Assembly: GCA_947304405.1 (NCBI GenBank) | Contig: CAMZBB010000013.1 | Span: 1 to 42,009, forward strand | DNA: 42,009 bases | Source: an uncultured Clostridia bacterium | GTDB taxonomy: Bacteria > Bacillota > Clostridia > Saccharofermentanales > Saccharofermentanaceae | Direction of reading: 5' to 3' | Shown here: positions 8,887 through 16,508 of the stretch, piece by piece | Numbering within the stretch: the stretch's first letter is position 1 | How the letters are laid out: each line of letters begins with the position of its first letter | Position numbers and translations under genes: made by a program | Notes under the pieces: generated by a model | What the model was told of the DNA's origin: nothing | Database searches by the model: none | The model's input: only the letters and a program-made list of their open reading frames with translations

Positions 8887-10392
8887 ATGAATTATATAAG
8901 CACCAGGGGATATGAAAGGAAGTACAAGGCTTCCGAAGCGATAATACAGGGAATAGCGCCTGACGGCGGGCTTTTTGTACCTGACGAGATACCGCATCTG
9001 AGCGAGAACGACATTCTCGCAATGACAAACATGCAGTTTTACCAGATCTCTGCAAAGGTATTGTCCATGTTCCTTACGGATTTCACCGAAGCGGAGCTTT
9101 TGAATTATGCAAGCCAGGCATATTCCGAGGAGAAATGGGGAGAGAACCCGGTCCCTCTCGTTCAGCTCAATCAGTACAATGACAGGGAATACATTCTTGA
9201 ACTCTGGCACGGTCCTACGTGCGCATTCAAGGACGTTGCCCTCCAGATGCTCCCCCATCTCATGACGGCTTCTGTCAAGAAGACGGGCCTGAACAAGAAG
9301 ATCTGCATCCTCACGGCAACTTCCGGAGACACCGGAAAAGCAGCGCTTGAAGGATTCAAGGACCTGCCCGGCACGGAGATAATCGTTTTCTATCCGACAG
9401 GCGGCGTATCCGAAGCTCAGAAGCTTCAGATGGTCACGACTGACGGCTCTAACACGCATGTCATTGCCGTAGACGGTTGTTTTGACGATGCCCAGACCGG
9501 CGTAAAGAATATTTTCGGCGATGAGGGCTTCAAGGCAGAACTTGATTCCAAGGGCATAATGCTGTCATCTGCCAACTCGATCAACTGGGGACGTCTTGCG
9601 CCTCAGATCGCTTACTATGTTTATTCGTACATCGAACTCTTGAGGACCGAAAAGATCAAGAAGGGCGAAGAGATCAATATCGTCGTTCCCACGGGCAACT
9701 TCGGCAACATCCTTGCCGCATGGTTTGCCAAGCAGATGGGGATCCCGGTAAGAAAGCTCATCTGCGCTTCGAACCGCAACAAAGTTCTCTGCGATTTCTT
9801 CTCAACGGGCGTTTATGACCGCAACAGGGAATTCTTCAAGACGACTTCTCCTTCCATGGATATCCTCATCTCATCGAATCTCGAGAGACTTCTTTTCGAG
9901 GTCGCTGGCGGAGATCCGGCAAAGGTCACCGAATGGATGAAGCAGCTTTCCGAAGAAGGCAAGTATACCGTTGACAAAGATACCTTAAAACTCCTGCAGC
10001 GCCAGTTCGTCGGCGGATTTGCCGATGAGACGGGCGTCTCCAAGACGATCCTCGAGGTCTATGACCGAACGGACAATGTCATCGATACTCATACCGCAGT
10101 AGGATTCAACATCTACGGACGCTACCATCAGCGCTCAAACGATGACAGTAAGACTGTTTTCGCTTCCACGGCATCGCCCTTCAAGTTTGCGCCCGCCGTA
10201 ATGGATGCGTTGAGGGGTGCAGGCTACAGTACCGGCAGATCTTCAGAGACATTGATCCGTGAACTTGCCGAGGAGAGCGGCCTTGAGATACCTTTGTCCA
10301 TTGCAACGCTTGGCGAAAAAGAGATACGCCACACCGACGTCATTGCCAAGGAAGACATGGAAAAGAAAGTAAGAGAAATACTTATAGGCTGA
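8887..10392 (+). CDS. thrC: Threonine synthase
   Basis: This PLP enzyme converts O-phosphohomoserine to threonine, the last step of threonine synthesis. It has 501 residues, the long form of ThrC. The N-terminal 'YISTRG' start is typical, and 'WHGPTCAFKDVALQML' contains the PLP lysine K115. 'TATSGDTGKAALEGF' is the phosphate-binding loop, and 'SANSINWGRLAPQIAYY' and 'VPTGNFGNILAAWFAK' are further conserved blocks. GGAGG at 8873-8877 lies 9 bases before ATG 8887. No other thr genes lie in the window. The stop codon falls inside the left arm of a terminator shared with the convergent transporter gene. Confidence 0.95.
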   Translation: MNYISTRGYERKYKASEAIIQGIAPDGGLFVPDEIPHLSENDILAMTNMQFYQISAKVLSMFLTDFTEAELLNYASQAYSEEKWGENPVPLVQLNQYNDREYILELWHGPTCAFKDVALQMLPHLMTASVKKTGLNKKICILTATSGDTGKAALEGFKDLPGTEIIVFYPTGGVSEAQKLQMVTTDGSNTHVIAVDGCFDDAQTGVKNIFGDEGFKAELDSKGIMLSSANSINWGRLAPQIAYYVYSYIELLRTEKIKKGEEINIVVPTGNFGNILAAWFAKQMGIPVRKLICASNRNKVLCDFFSTGVYDRNREFFKTTSPSMDILISSNLERLLFEVAGGDPAKVTEWMKQLSEEGKYTVDKDTLKLLQRQFVGGFADETGVSKTILEVYDRTDNVIDTHTAVGFNIYGRYHQRSNDDSKTVFASTASPFKFAPAVMDALRGAGYSTGRSSETLIRELAEESGLEIPLSIATLGEKEIRHTDVIAKEDMEKKVREILIG

Positions 10393-10410
10393 CGGTTAGT
10401 CAGCCTTTTT
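10387..10410. terminator. Shared rho-independent terminator between thrC and the EamA transporter gene
   Basis: A 7-bp perfect stem GGCTGAC (10387-10393) / GTCAGCC (10399-10405) with a 5-base loop is followed by TTTTT on the plus strand. The thrC stop TGA lies in the left arm. The stop of the convergent gene (minus-strand TAA, 10396-10398) lies in the loop. The T tract favours plus-strand termination. On the minus strand the run after the stem is only a mixed A/T stretch, so termination there is probably weaker. Confidence 0.85.
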
Positions 10411-11319
10411 CTTTAACTTCAGGTAATTGTTGTTATACAGATAGTTCAGCACTGATGCGCCGATGATTATCGCGTAACCTGCTATGCTGAGCCAGTCCGG
10501 GACCTCATGCAAAACGAAAATCCCCAGCAGCGCGGTGAATATGACGGTCGAGTAATCGTATATCGAGATCTCCTTGGCGGGACAAGCCGCATAAGCCGAA
10601 CTGATGAAGATCTGACCGAAACATGCCGCAACGCCCGTCATTGCGCAGTAGAACAGCTGCATCGGAGTTATCGGCTGGTAGGTGAAGATGATAAACGGTA
10701 TGAGAACGATGCATGAAAAAGTCGAGAAAAAGGCTACGACGATGATCGGACGTTCTCCGTTGACCGTTACTTTGCGGAGGAACGCATAAGCGATGCCGGC
10801 GCAGATGCCGCCCAGGAGAGCGATCGCCAGCGGGAAGACGGAATCACCCGATATGCCTAGATTGCCGAACAGAAAAGAAGGCCTTACCACAAATACCGCG
10901 CCCGCCATTGCGGTCAGGATCGCTGCCCATTGGAAGCCGTCTGCCGCCTCCTTGAGAATGAAAATCGACGTAATGAGTGCAAAGAAAGGCGAAAGCTTGT
11001 TGAGCATCATCGCATCGGATATGTTGGTATTGGATATCGCGTAAAAGTTAGCGAGGATGCCGACCGTTCCGAAAGAAGCACGCATTATAAGGCCGGGAAG
11101 AGAGCCTTTCTTTATCTTGAACTTCTCGGGGGATCTGGCAAGCATGATATAGGACATCACTATCGCTACGAGATTCCTGAAGAATGCCTTCATGAAGACT
11201 GGCATGTCACCCGCCAGATTGATGAACAGAGCCATCACCGCAAACGAAAATGCGGATATCAGGAGAAAGATCACGCCTTTTTGGCGGGGCGTGAGCCGGC
11301 TTTTTTTCTTTTCCGTCAT
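10396..11319 (-). CDS. EamA/DMT family transporter
   Basis: This is a ten-helix drug/metabolite transporter-type permease of 307 residues in the inner membrane, probably exporting a small metabolite. Two repeated five-helix halves are visible. The first starts 'GVIFLLISAFSFAVMALFINLAG', and the EamA-type glycine/proline-rich helices recur at about residues 150-290 ('LGGICAGIAYAFLRKV', 'ALLGIFVLHEVPDWLSIAGYAIIIGASVLN'). AAGGAG (minus strand, 11326-11331) lies 6 bases before the ATG at 11319. The gene is convergent with thrC with only 3 bp between them, and divergent from the oxidoreductase gene with back-to-back promoters. The substrate cannot be told from sequence; proximity to thrC makes an amino acid conceivable but unproven. 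Confidence 0.87.
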   Translation of the reverse strand: MTEKKKSRLTPRQKGVIFLLISAFSFAVMALFINLAGDMPVFMKAFFRNLVAIVMSYIMLARSPEKFKIKKGSLPGLIMRASFGTVGILANFYAISNTNISDAMMLNKLSPFFALITSIFILKEAADGFQWAAILTAMAGAVFVVRPSFLFGNLGISGDSVFPLAIALLGGICAGIAYAFLRKVTVNGERPIIVVAFFSTFSCIVLIPFIIFTYQPITPMQLFYCAMTGVAACFGQIFISSAYAACPAKEISIYDYSTVIFTALLGIFVLHEVPDWLSIAGYAIIIGASVLNYLYNNNYLKLKKKAD

Positions 11320-11340
11320 TTTGGGCTCCTTCCGCGTCAG

Positions 11341-11369
11341 ATTTTAATTGCCATTGGGCAAAAGTTCAA
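11341..11369 (-). promoter_or_regulatory. Sigma-A-type promoter for the EamA transporter gene
   Basis: On the minus strand, -35 TTGAAC (11364-11369) is separated by exactly 17 bp from -10 TAAAAT (11341-11346). Transcription would start near 11334, only a few bases before the AAGGAG ribosome binding site, giving a leader of about 15 bases. Confidence 0.7.
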
Positions 11370-11398
11370 TTGACACTATCACTAACTCCCAATAGAAT
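11370..11398 (+). promoter_or_regulatory. Sigma-A-type promoter for the Gfo/Idh/MocA-queT gene group
   Basis: A consensus -35 TTGACA (11370-11375), a 17-bp spacer and -10 TAGAAT (11393-11398) lie 45 bp before the ATG at 11443. Its -35 box directly abuts the -35 box of the divergent minus-strand promoter. Confidence 0.82.
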
Positions 11399-11442
11399 TA
11401 GTTATTGTTTGAATTCGGATTCTTTGAAAAGAGGGTACATAT

Positions 11443-12402
11443 ATGCTGAGAATAGGTATGCTCGGATGCGGTAAGATGGCCGCGAAAATGGCTGACGCCC
11501 TTAAGGGACATGACGATATCGTGATCGCCGGCGTCGCCTCGAGGGAAAGGAGCAAAGCCAAAGCTTTTGCGGCGGCTCATTGTCCTGATGCGAAGGTGTT
11601 CACAAACTATGCAAAGCTTGCTGCCGCAGATGACATCGATCTTATCTACATTGCTACTCCGAATACTTATCATTATGAGCATGCGATCATGTGCATCAAG
11701 GAATACAAGAATATCCTTGTCGAAAAGCCTTTCATGATGAGCAGGGCGGAAGCCGACAGCGTGTTTTTCGAGGCGAAGAACAGAAATCTGTTTGTTGCCG
11801 AGGCGATGTGGACATCATTCATGCCTTTGCATGCACAGATGATGGAATGGATCAAAGAGGGCAGGATCGGTCAGATCAAATACGTTTCCGCGAATCTGGG
11901 TTATGACATTACAGACGTTCCCAGACTGAACGATCCCGTATTGGGCGGCGGAGCATATCTCGATCTCGGCTGTTATACGACGAATCTCGCAGTCTCCCTC
12001 ATGGGTGACGATATCAAGGTCTCACGCGTTTTCGCGAGAAAGTATTCCACGGGCATCGACAAGGATACGACATATTGTCTGGAGACTGATGACGGCGGAA
12101 CGCTCGCAGTCCTTTATGTCACCATGACGACTAATACCGACAAGAGTGCCGAGATCATAGGCGAGACCGGACGGATCCATGTCAATGACATCAACAACTA
12201 CCGTTCGATCGAGCTTTACGATGAGACAGGCGACCTTGTTGAGACTGCCGAGGCGGAAGGCCCGCTCTACGAAGGTTATGCCATCGAAGTGCTCGCATGT
12301 GCGGATGCTATTTCCAAGGGACTTGTCCAGGCTCCCGAGATGCCCTGGTCAAAGTCGGCCAAAATAGCATCTATCAACGACATTATCAGATCATGGAATT
12401 AA
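11443..12402 (+). CDS. Gfo/Idh/MocA family NAD(P)-dependent oxidoreductase
   Basis: These enzymes oxidise or reduce sugars and related polyols with NAD(P). The protein has 319 residues. The N-terminal Rossmann motif 'IGMLGCGKMAAKMA' is followed by 'DIDLIYIATPNTYHYEHAIMCI' and the catalytic-lysine block 'NILVEKPF', all classic for the family. 'GGGAYLDLGCYTTNLA' in the C-terminal alpha/beta domain matches the G-x-x-x-D-x-G-x-Y substrate-side motif. GAGGG at 11431-11435 lies 7 bases before ATG 11443. A strong promoter precedes it, and queT starts 4 bp after its stop, so it probably leads the operon running to 14576. The substrate is unknown. Confidence 0.9.
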   Translation: MLRIGMLGCGKMAAKMADALKGHDDIVIAGVASRERSKAKAFAAAHCPDAKVFTNYAKLAAADDIDLIYIATPNTYHYEHAIMCIKEYKNILVEKPFMMSRAEADSVFFEAKNRNLFVAEAMWTSFMPLHAQMMEWIKEGRIGQIKYVSANLGYDITDVPRLNDPVLGGGAYLDLGCYTTNLAVSLMGDDIKVSRVFARKYSTGIDKDTTYCLETDDGGTLAVLYVTMTTNTDKSAEIIGETGRIHVNDINNYRSIELYDETGDLVETAEAEGPLYEGYAIEVLACADAISKGLVQAPEMPWSKSAKIASINDIIRSWN

Positions 12403-12406
12403 AAGT

Positions 12407-12946
12407 ATGACAGAAAACAAGATAACAACATCACGTGAAAAAAACAAAAGGCGCATTTACTTTGTGGTCCTGAACGGCATGCTCGCAGCGCTCTACGTTG
12501 TTTTAACGGCACCGTTTGCAAATATCGCTTATGGTCCTATCCAGTTCAGGCTTGCCGAAGTATTGACAGTACTGCCGATCTTCTCGGCGGCAACGATCCC
12601 CGGAGTTACGATCGGATGCTTTATAGCCAATCTCATCAATCCGAGCAATCTGGGCCCCATAGATATTATCGGCGGATCTCTTGCAACGCTTATCGCTGGA
12701 ATCTTTTCATGGCTGATCGGAAAGAAGAACAAGCCTTTGGGAATAATCCCTCCGATCCTTGTAAACGGATTGATAGTCGGAGGATATCTGTCATTCCTGC
12801 TCCTTGAACCGGGCAGCACGTTGACATTAGAGGCTATCGGGATCAGCATGCTGTCGGTTGCGGGAAGTGAAGCAGTCCTGCTTGTAGTTCTCGGATTGCC
12901 GCTGATCGTGCTTATCTCCAAGACTAAGATCAAGGACATAATCTGA
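12407..12946 (+). CDS. queT: QueT-type queuosine-precursor transporter (ECF substrate-binding subunit)
   Basis: This is a 179-residue membrane protein with about five to six helices. It matches the QueT family of S components, which deliver queuosine precursors to a shared ECF transporter. Diagnostic segments are 'LAALYVVLTAPFANIAYGPIQFRLAE' with 'VLTVLPIFSA', then 'IPGVTIGCFIANL' and 'PIDIIGGSLATLIAGI'. The ribosome binding site is weak (AAAAG), and translation may rely on coupling to the upstream stop 4 bp away. Transporter genes of this family are often preceded by a preQ1 riboswitch, but there is no room for one directly upstream here. The generic ECF module is not in the window. Confidence 0.85.
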   Translation: MTENKITTSREKNKRRIYFVVLNGMLAALYVVLTAPFANIAYGPIQFRLAEVLTVLPIFSAATIPGVTIGCFIANLINPSNLGPIDIIGGSLATLIAGIFSWLIGKKNKPLGIIPPILVNGLIVGGYLSFLLLEPGSTLTLEAIGISMLSVAGSEAVLLVVLGLPLIVLISKTKIKDII

Positions 12947-13560
12947 TGCCGCAGTATTTCGAGACAGATCCTGTTACTCCCTCCGAGCGTAAGCTGATCG
13001 ACTACCGCGCAAACGGGATAAACTTTGAATTCATAACCGATACCGCAGTATTCTCAAGAAACGGAGTCGATTTCGGTACCGATCTTATGATCAATGCCGT
13101 GATTGCCGATATCAAGACGAGAAAACACAGAAACGAGAAGTTTCTTGATCTCGGATGCGGCATGGGTGTTGTCGGGATAGTGATCAAGAACTGTTTCATG
13201 GGATTCTCGGTTACCGGCGTCGACGTTAATTCGAGGGCTGTCGGTCTGGCACAGGAGAATGCGGAGCGCAACGGAGTGCCCGTTGATTTCAAACAGAGCG
13301 ATGTTTTGAGATCTGTCCCTGAAGATGAGCTTTTCGACATGGTTGCCACGAATCCGCCGGTCAGGGCAGGCAAGGCAACGGTCTTCAGATTTTATGAGGA
13401 AGCATACGCCCACATGAAGCAGGGCGCTTATCTCTATGTCGTTCTCCAGCGCAAGCAGGGGGCACCTTCTACCGCAGCAAAACTTGAAGAACTTTTCGGA
13501 AATTGTGATACACTCACCATAGACGGCGGATACAGAGTAATGAGGTCACAGAAGATATAA
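12946..13560 (+). CDS. Class I SAM-dependent methyltransferase, RsmC-like
   Basis: This is a 204-residue methyltransferase of the 'small' (RsmC/MTS) type, probably acting on rRNA or tRNA. The SAM motif 'FLDLGCGMGVVGI' lies at residues about 65-77 and the acidic 'VTGVDVNSRAVGLAQENA' at about 88-105. 'MVATNPPVRAGK' carries the N-P-P-[VIY]-R/H motif IV typical of N-methyltransferases in this group. The ATG overlaps the queT stop (TGATG), and its own TAA overlaps the next ATG, so the three genes are translationally coupled. The exact target base is not predictable from sequence. Confidence 0.85.
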   Translation: MPQYFETDPVTPSERKLIDYRANGINFEFITDTAVFSRNGVDFGTDLMINAVIADIKTRKHRNEKFLDLGCGMGVVGIVIKNCFMGFSVTGVDVNSRAVGLAQENAERNGVPVDFKQSDVLRSVPEDELFDMVATNPPVRAGKATVFRFYEEAYAHMKQGAYLYVVLQRKQGAPSTAAKLEELFGNCDTLTIDGGYRVMRSQKI

Positions 13561-14576
13561 TGCCTGAAATGCTGAGTGCAATCGATAATTTCCTCCCGCA
13601 TCCTTTTATCGAGTCGTGCTGTATGTTCTACATTTACAGTTTTCTCGGTTGGATCCTGGAAGTCATATATTACGGCGTTACCGAGGAGCGTTTCATCAAC
13701 CGCGGATTCCTTTCGGGCCCTCTTTGCCCGGTCTACGGTTTCGGCTTTTATGCCGCGGTATGGATATTCGCTCCGTTAGCAAATAACTTTTTCATAATCT
13801 TTTTCGGAATGGCGGCTGCGTGTACGGTCGTTGAGCTGATCGCAGGCGAGATCCTCTACCACACATTCCATATGCGCTGGTGGGATTATTCCGACTACAA
13901 GCTCAACTACAAAGGGTATATATGTCTTAGATTCTTTATCTACTGGGGAATAGCAAGTTCACTCGGTATCTACGTGCTCCATCCGGCTGTCCTTAAGTTT
14001 GTTACAAGCATAATGCTTCCGGTCAAAGTCTTCGTGCTGACCGTGTTCACGCTTCTCATGCTGGTCGATCTGATCGCTACGGTCTGTTCCATCTTCGGAC
14101 TCCAGAAGAAGATCAAGGCTTTTACCAAGCTGTCTTCTGGAATGAAGGCCGTCTCAGACAAGATAGGCTCAGGCATTTACGGAACGGTGGATACTGTCGT
14201 TACCGTCAGCGAGCCGACGAAAAAGCACTATGATGAATATAGAAAGCTTATCGCGGAGAACCGTCGCATCGAAAAGGAGATGATCGCGGCTCACCGCGCT
14301 GCGGAAAAGGCTTTCGCGGAACAGTTTACCGATGCCGAGAAAGAAAGTCTCAAACTTGCAAAACAGGCCGCTGGCGATTCAGTCAAATCCTTCGTTTCGA
14401 CTCTTAAGGCAGGAGAGCGCCGAATTCTCGGTCTTGTTTCGATAGGATACGGTGCCTCAAAGAGAACGGTCATGTCGATCGTAAGACGCGGTTCTTCATC
14501 AGATGCGTCCGTACCTGATGAAGATATAGAGCCGGAATCAGACTCTGATGTCTCAGAAGAGACGGAGAACATCTGA
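13560..14576 (+). CDS. CmpB-type putative ABC transporter permease (PF06541) with basic C-terminal coil
   Basis: Residues about 18-200 form five or six membrane helices and carry the CmpB family motif: 'FYIYSFLGWILEVIYYGVTEERFINRGFLSG' continuing into 'PVYGFG', with 'WWDYSDYKLNYKGYICLRF' further on. Despite the family's database name, an ABC ATPase partner is not evident here. The last 130 residues are soluble, Lys/Ala/Glu-rich and probably coiled-coil, ending in an acidic Ser/Asp/Glu tail. The ATG overlaps the methyltransferase stop by one base. The function is unknown; the family is common in Bacillota and often lies with envelope genes. Confidence 0.8.
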   Translation: MPEMLSAIDNFLPHPFIESCCMFYIYSFLGWILEVIYYGVTEERFINRGFLSGPLCPVYGFGFYAAVWIFAPLANNFFIIFFGMAAACTVVELIAGEILYHTFHMRWWDYSDYKLNYKGYICLRFFIYWGIASSLGIYVLHPAVLKFVTSIMLPVKVFVLTVFTLLMLVDLIATVCSIFGLQKKIKAFTKLSSGMKAVSDKIGSGIYGTVDTVVTVSEPTKKHYDEYRKLIAENRRIEKEMIAAHRAAEKAFAEQFTDAEKESLKLAKQAAGDSVKSFVSTLKAGERRILGLVSIGYGASKRTVMSIVRRGSSSDASVPDEDIEPESDSDVSEETENI

Positions 14577-14611
14577 TATAATAACCGGGATATATTTTAT
14601 CGGAGGAGTAT

Positions 14612-15454
14612 ATGTCTTCAGCATGTGATTCTTGTCCGTCAAAAGACGGATGCACATCTCAGGGTTCATGCCCTTCTTTACAGGAAAAAGACCGGCTTGC
14701 ATCCGGTTCTTCGGTCAGGAAGGTAATAGGCGTTGCAAGCGGTAAAGGCGGTGTAGGCAAATCATTTGTCACTTCCGTTCTCGCCGTTCAGCTCGCAAGA
14801 CAGGGCTACAAAGTCGGCATCATGGATGCGGACGTTACCGGTCCGTCGATCCCGCAGTCTTTCGGTCTTGAAGAAAACCTTATGGCAACCGAAGATGAGC
14901 TCATCATGCCTGCCATCACAAAGACCGGTATCAAGGCGGTCAGTGTCAATCTTATGCTGTCTGACAAGGAAGCGCCCGTTGTCTGGCGCGGTCCCGTAAT
15001 TAATTCACTTGTTAAGCAGTTCTGGGGACAGGTCAATTGGGGACCTCTTGACGTTCTTCTCATCGATATGCCTCCGGGAACCGGTGATGTTCCTCTTACG
15101 GTTTTCCAGTCGATCCCGATCGACGGCATCCTTCTTGTAGCCACAGCTCAGGATCTCGTGTCGATGATAGTCAACAAGGCGCGCAACATGGCCTCCATGA
15201 TGAAAGTTCCTGTGCTCTCCATGGTCGAGAACATGAGTTATGTCAAATGCCCGCACTGCGGTGAAAGAATAGAACTTTACGGCGACGGAAAAACGATCGA
15301 GGAGTCTGCAAAGGCAATCGGGGCAAAAGTCTCAGACAAACTGCCTCTCGATCCCGAGATCACAAAGCTCGTTGATTCCGGACGCGCCGAATCCGTACCT
15401 GAAGACCTTTTGGAAGGAACCGTTTCGCTGTGCAAAGACCTTCTCACAAAATAA
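14612..15454 (+). CDS. mrp: Mrp/NBP35 family Fe-S carrier ATPase
   Basis: This P-loop ATPase is thought to bind and hand over [4Fe-4S] clusters during protein maturation. It has 280 residues. The deviant Walker A 'GKGGVGKS' is at about residues 49-56, with 'DADVTGPSIPQSFGL' and 'LIDMPPGTGDVPL' (switch and Walker B) after it. 'MVENMSYVKCPHCGE' supplies the conserved C-x2-C that ligates the bridging cluster. The first 20 residues contain four cysteines (C5, C8, C14, C20), an NBP35-like N-terminal cluster motif absent from short Mrp proteins. GGAGGAG at 14602-14608 precedes ATG 14612. It overlaps the downstream lipoprotein gene by 25 bp. Confidence 0.92.
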   Translation: MSSACDSCPSKDGCTSQGSCPSLQEKDRLASGSSVRKVIGVASGKGGVGKSFVTSVLAVQLARQGYKVGIMDADVTGPSIPQSFGLEENLMATEDELIMPAITKTGIKAVSVNLMLSDKEAPVVWRGPVINSLVKQFWGQVNWGPLDVLLIDMPPGTGDVPLTVFQSIPIDGILLVATAQDLVSMIVNKARNMASMMKVPVLSMVENMSYVKCPHCGERIELYGDGKTIEESAKAIGAKVSDKLPLDPEITKLVDSGRAESVPEDLLEGTVSLCKDLLTK

Positions 15455-16011
15455 TCACAAGACTGACTGCTATCGGTCTGTTAACAGTATTCCTGCTTTG
15501 TGCTGTCTCGTGCAGCAATAAGAAAGCAAAAGGATCTGATGCGTCATCCGAATCCGGTTATCGCGCTTATCTGGGCGAATATGCATATGACCTGCCTGCA
15601 GCATGCATGGTATGGGAACCGGTAGCTGGCGAGACAGACGAGAAGGGAAATCCCGTCTACGGAGTGCAGTACAGGGAAATAAAGGATCTGGATAAGCTTT
15701 TGGCTTCGACTGATACCAAATTCCTGATCTATTTCAACGGCAGGTCTTATGGCGAAAGCAATTCCGACGTTACTGCCGTTGTTGAAGAGATCGCCGAGAA
15801 ACTTGCCGGAAAGCTTACGGTTATCTCGCTTGACGGCGGAGAGTTCAATGACCTGTTGGGAAAGTACCAGATAACAATGATTCCGGATTTTGTCCTTTGC
15901 GGATATGGTATGGAGGTCAAAGTATTCCGGCCTGCCGACACATCATCCTGGAGCATGCAGGAAGTGATCGAATGGCTCGCGAGCAACGGTTACGACATTA
16001 AAGGAGGATGA
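15430..16011 (+). CDS. Lipoprotein with a thioredoxin-like fold lacking the redox CxxC
   Basis: This 193-residue protein has a basic start, a hydrophobic stretch and a lipobox-like 'CAVSC' at about residues 24-28, so it is probably a lipoprotein. The mature part resembles thioredoxin: 'DTKFLIYFNGRSYGES' occupies the place of the usual W-C-x-x-C, and 'YQITMIPDFVLCGYG' has the cis-Pro loop. The catalytic cysteines are absent, so redox activity is unlikely. The start is GTG 15430 with AAGGA at 15414-15418, inside the mrp gene. No alternative ATG precedes the signal peptide. It may be a non-redox binding or chaperone protein. Specific function unknown. Confidence 0.65.
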   Translation: MQRPSHKIITRLTAIGLLTVFLLCAVSCSNKKAKGSDASSESGYRAYLGEYAYDLPAACMVWEPVAGETDEKGNPVYGVQYREIKDLDKLLASTDTKFLIYFNGRSYGESNSDVTAVVEEIAEKLAGKLTVISLDGGEFNDLLGKYQITMIPDFVLCGYGMEVKVFRPADTSSWSMQEVIEWLASNGYDIKGG

Positions 16012-16013
16012 GC

Positions 16014-16508
16014 ATGCCTGAGTACGCTTATGTCAGTACTATAGGTCAGGACAGCCACAGGTTTGGTGAACCATGCGGTGAATGTACTATAAAACTCGGC
16101 GGAGCATCAATTCCGTCAGACCGCCCCGTCATTGCCAACAGTGACGGAGACGTCATTCTTCACGCAATAACCAATGCCGTATCGGGATTTACGGGAAATA
16201 TCGTATTGGGAGCTGCCGCTGATGTCCTCTGCCTTGAAAAGGGAATCACGGACAGTTCGGTATATCTCAAAAAAGCTCTTGAAGATCTAAACGGGGCTAA
16301 GATCATCCACTGTTCTGTCACGGTCGAATGCCTTGTTCCCAAACTTAAACCGCACCTTGAAGCAATACGCGCAAGCATCGGAGAACTTCTTGATCTTCCT
16401 CTGTCATCGGTGGGCCTCACGGCAACAACGGGCGAAGGCCTTACAGCCTTCGGAAGAGGCGAAGGCATCCAGGTTTTTGCGATACTGTCATTCAGAAAGA
16501 ATGTCTAA
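16014..16508 (+). CDS. ispF: Divergent IspF-like 2-C-methyl-D-erythritol 2,4-cyclodiphosphate synthase
   Basis: IspF makes the cyclodiphosphate in the MEP isoprenoid pathway. This 164-residue protein keeps the metal ligands D13-x-H15 ('GQDSHRFGE') and H50 ('ANSDGDVILHAI'), the 'VECLVPKLKPHL' strand and a C-terminal 'TTGEGLTAFGRGEGI'. The usual 'LGDIGxxFPDTD' loop is replaced by 'VLGAAADVLCLEKGITDSS', so it belongs to a divergent branch. ATG 16014 is chosen because AGGAGG (16002-16007) is 6 bases away. The in-frame ATG at 16008 touches that site and is too close. The next gene, ispD, is convergent and overlaps by 4 bp, supporting a role in the same pathway. Confidence 0.82.
   Translation: MPEYAYVSTIGQDSHRFGEPCGECTIKLGGASIPSDRPVIANSDGDVILHAITNAVSGFTGNIVLGAAADVLCLEKGITDSSVYLKKALEDLNGAKIIHCSVTVECLVPKLKPHLEAIRASIGELLDLPLSSVGLTATTGEGLTAFGRGEGIQVFAILSFRKNV

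Noticed and set aside
12380..12410. preQ1 riboswitch before queT
   Set aside because: Only 4 bp separate the genes and no riboswitch-like fold is visible at the end of the upstream gene.
16008..16013. ATG 16008 as the ispF start
   Set aside because: It directly touches the AGGAGG ribosome binding site; ATG 16014 has proper spacing.
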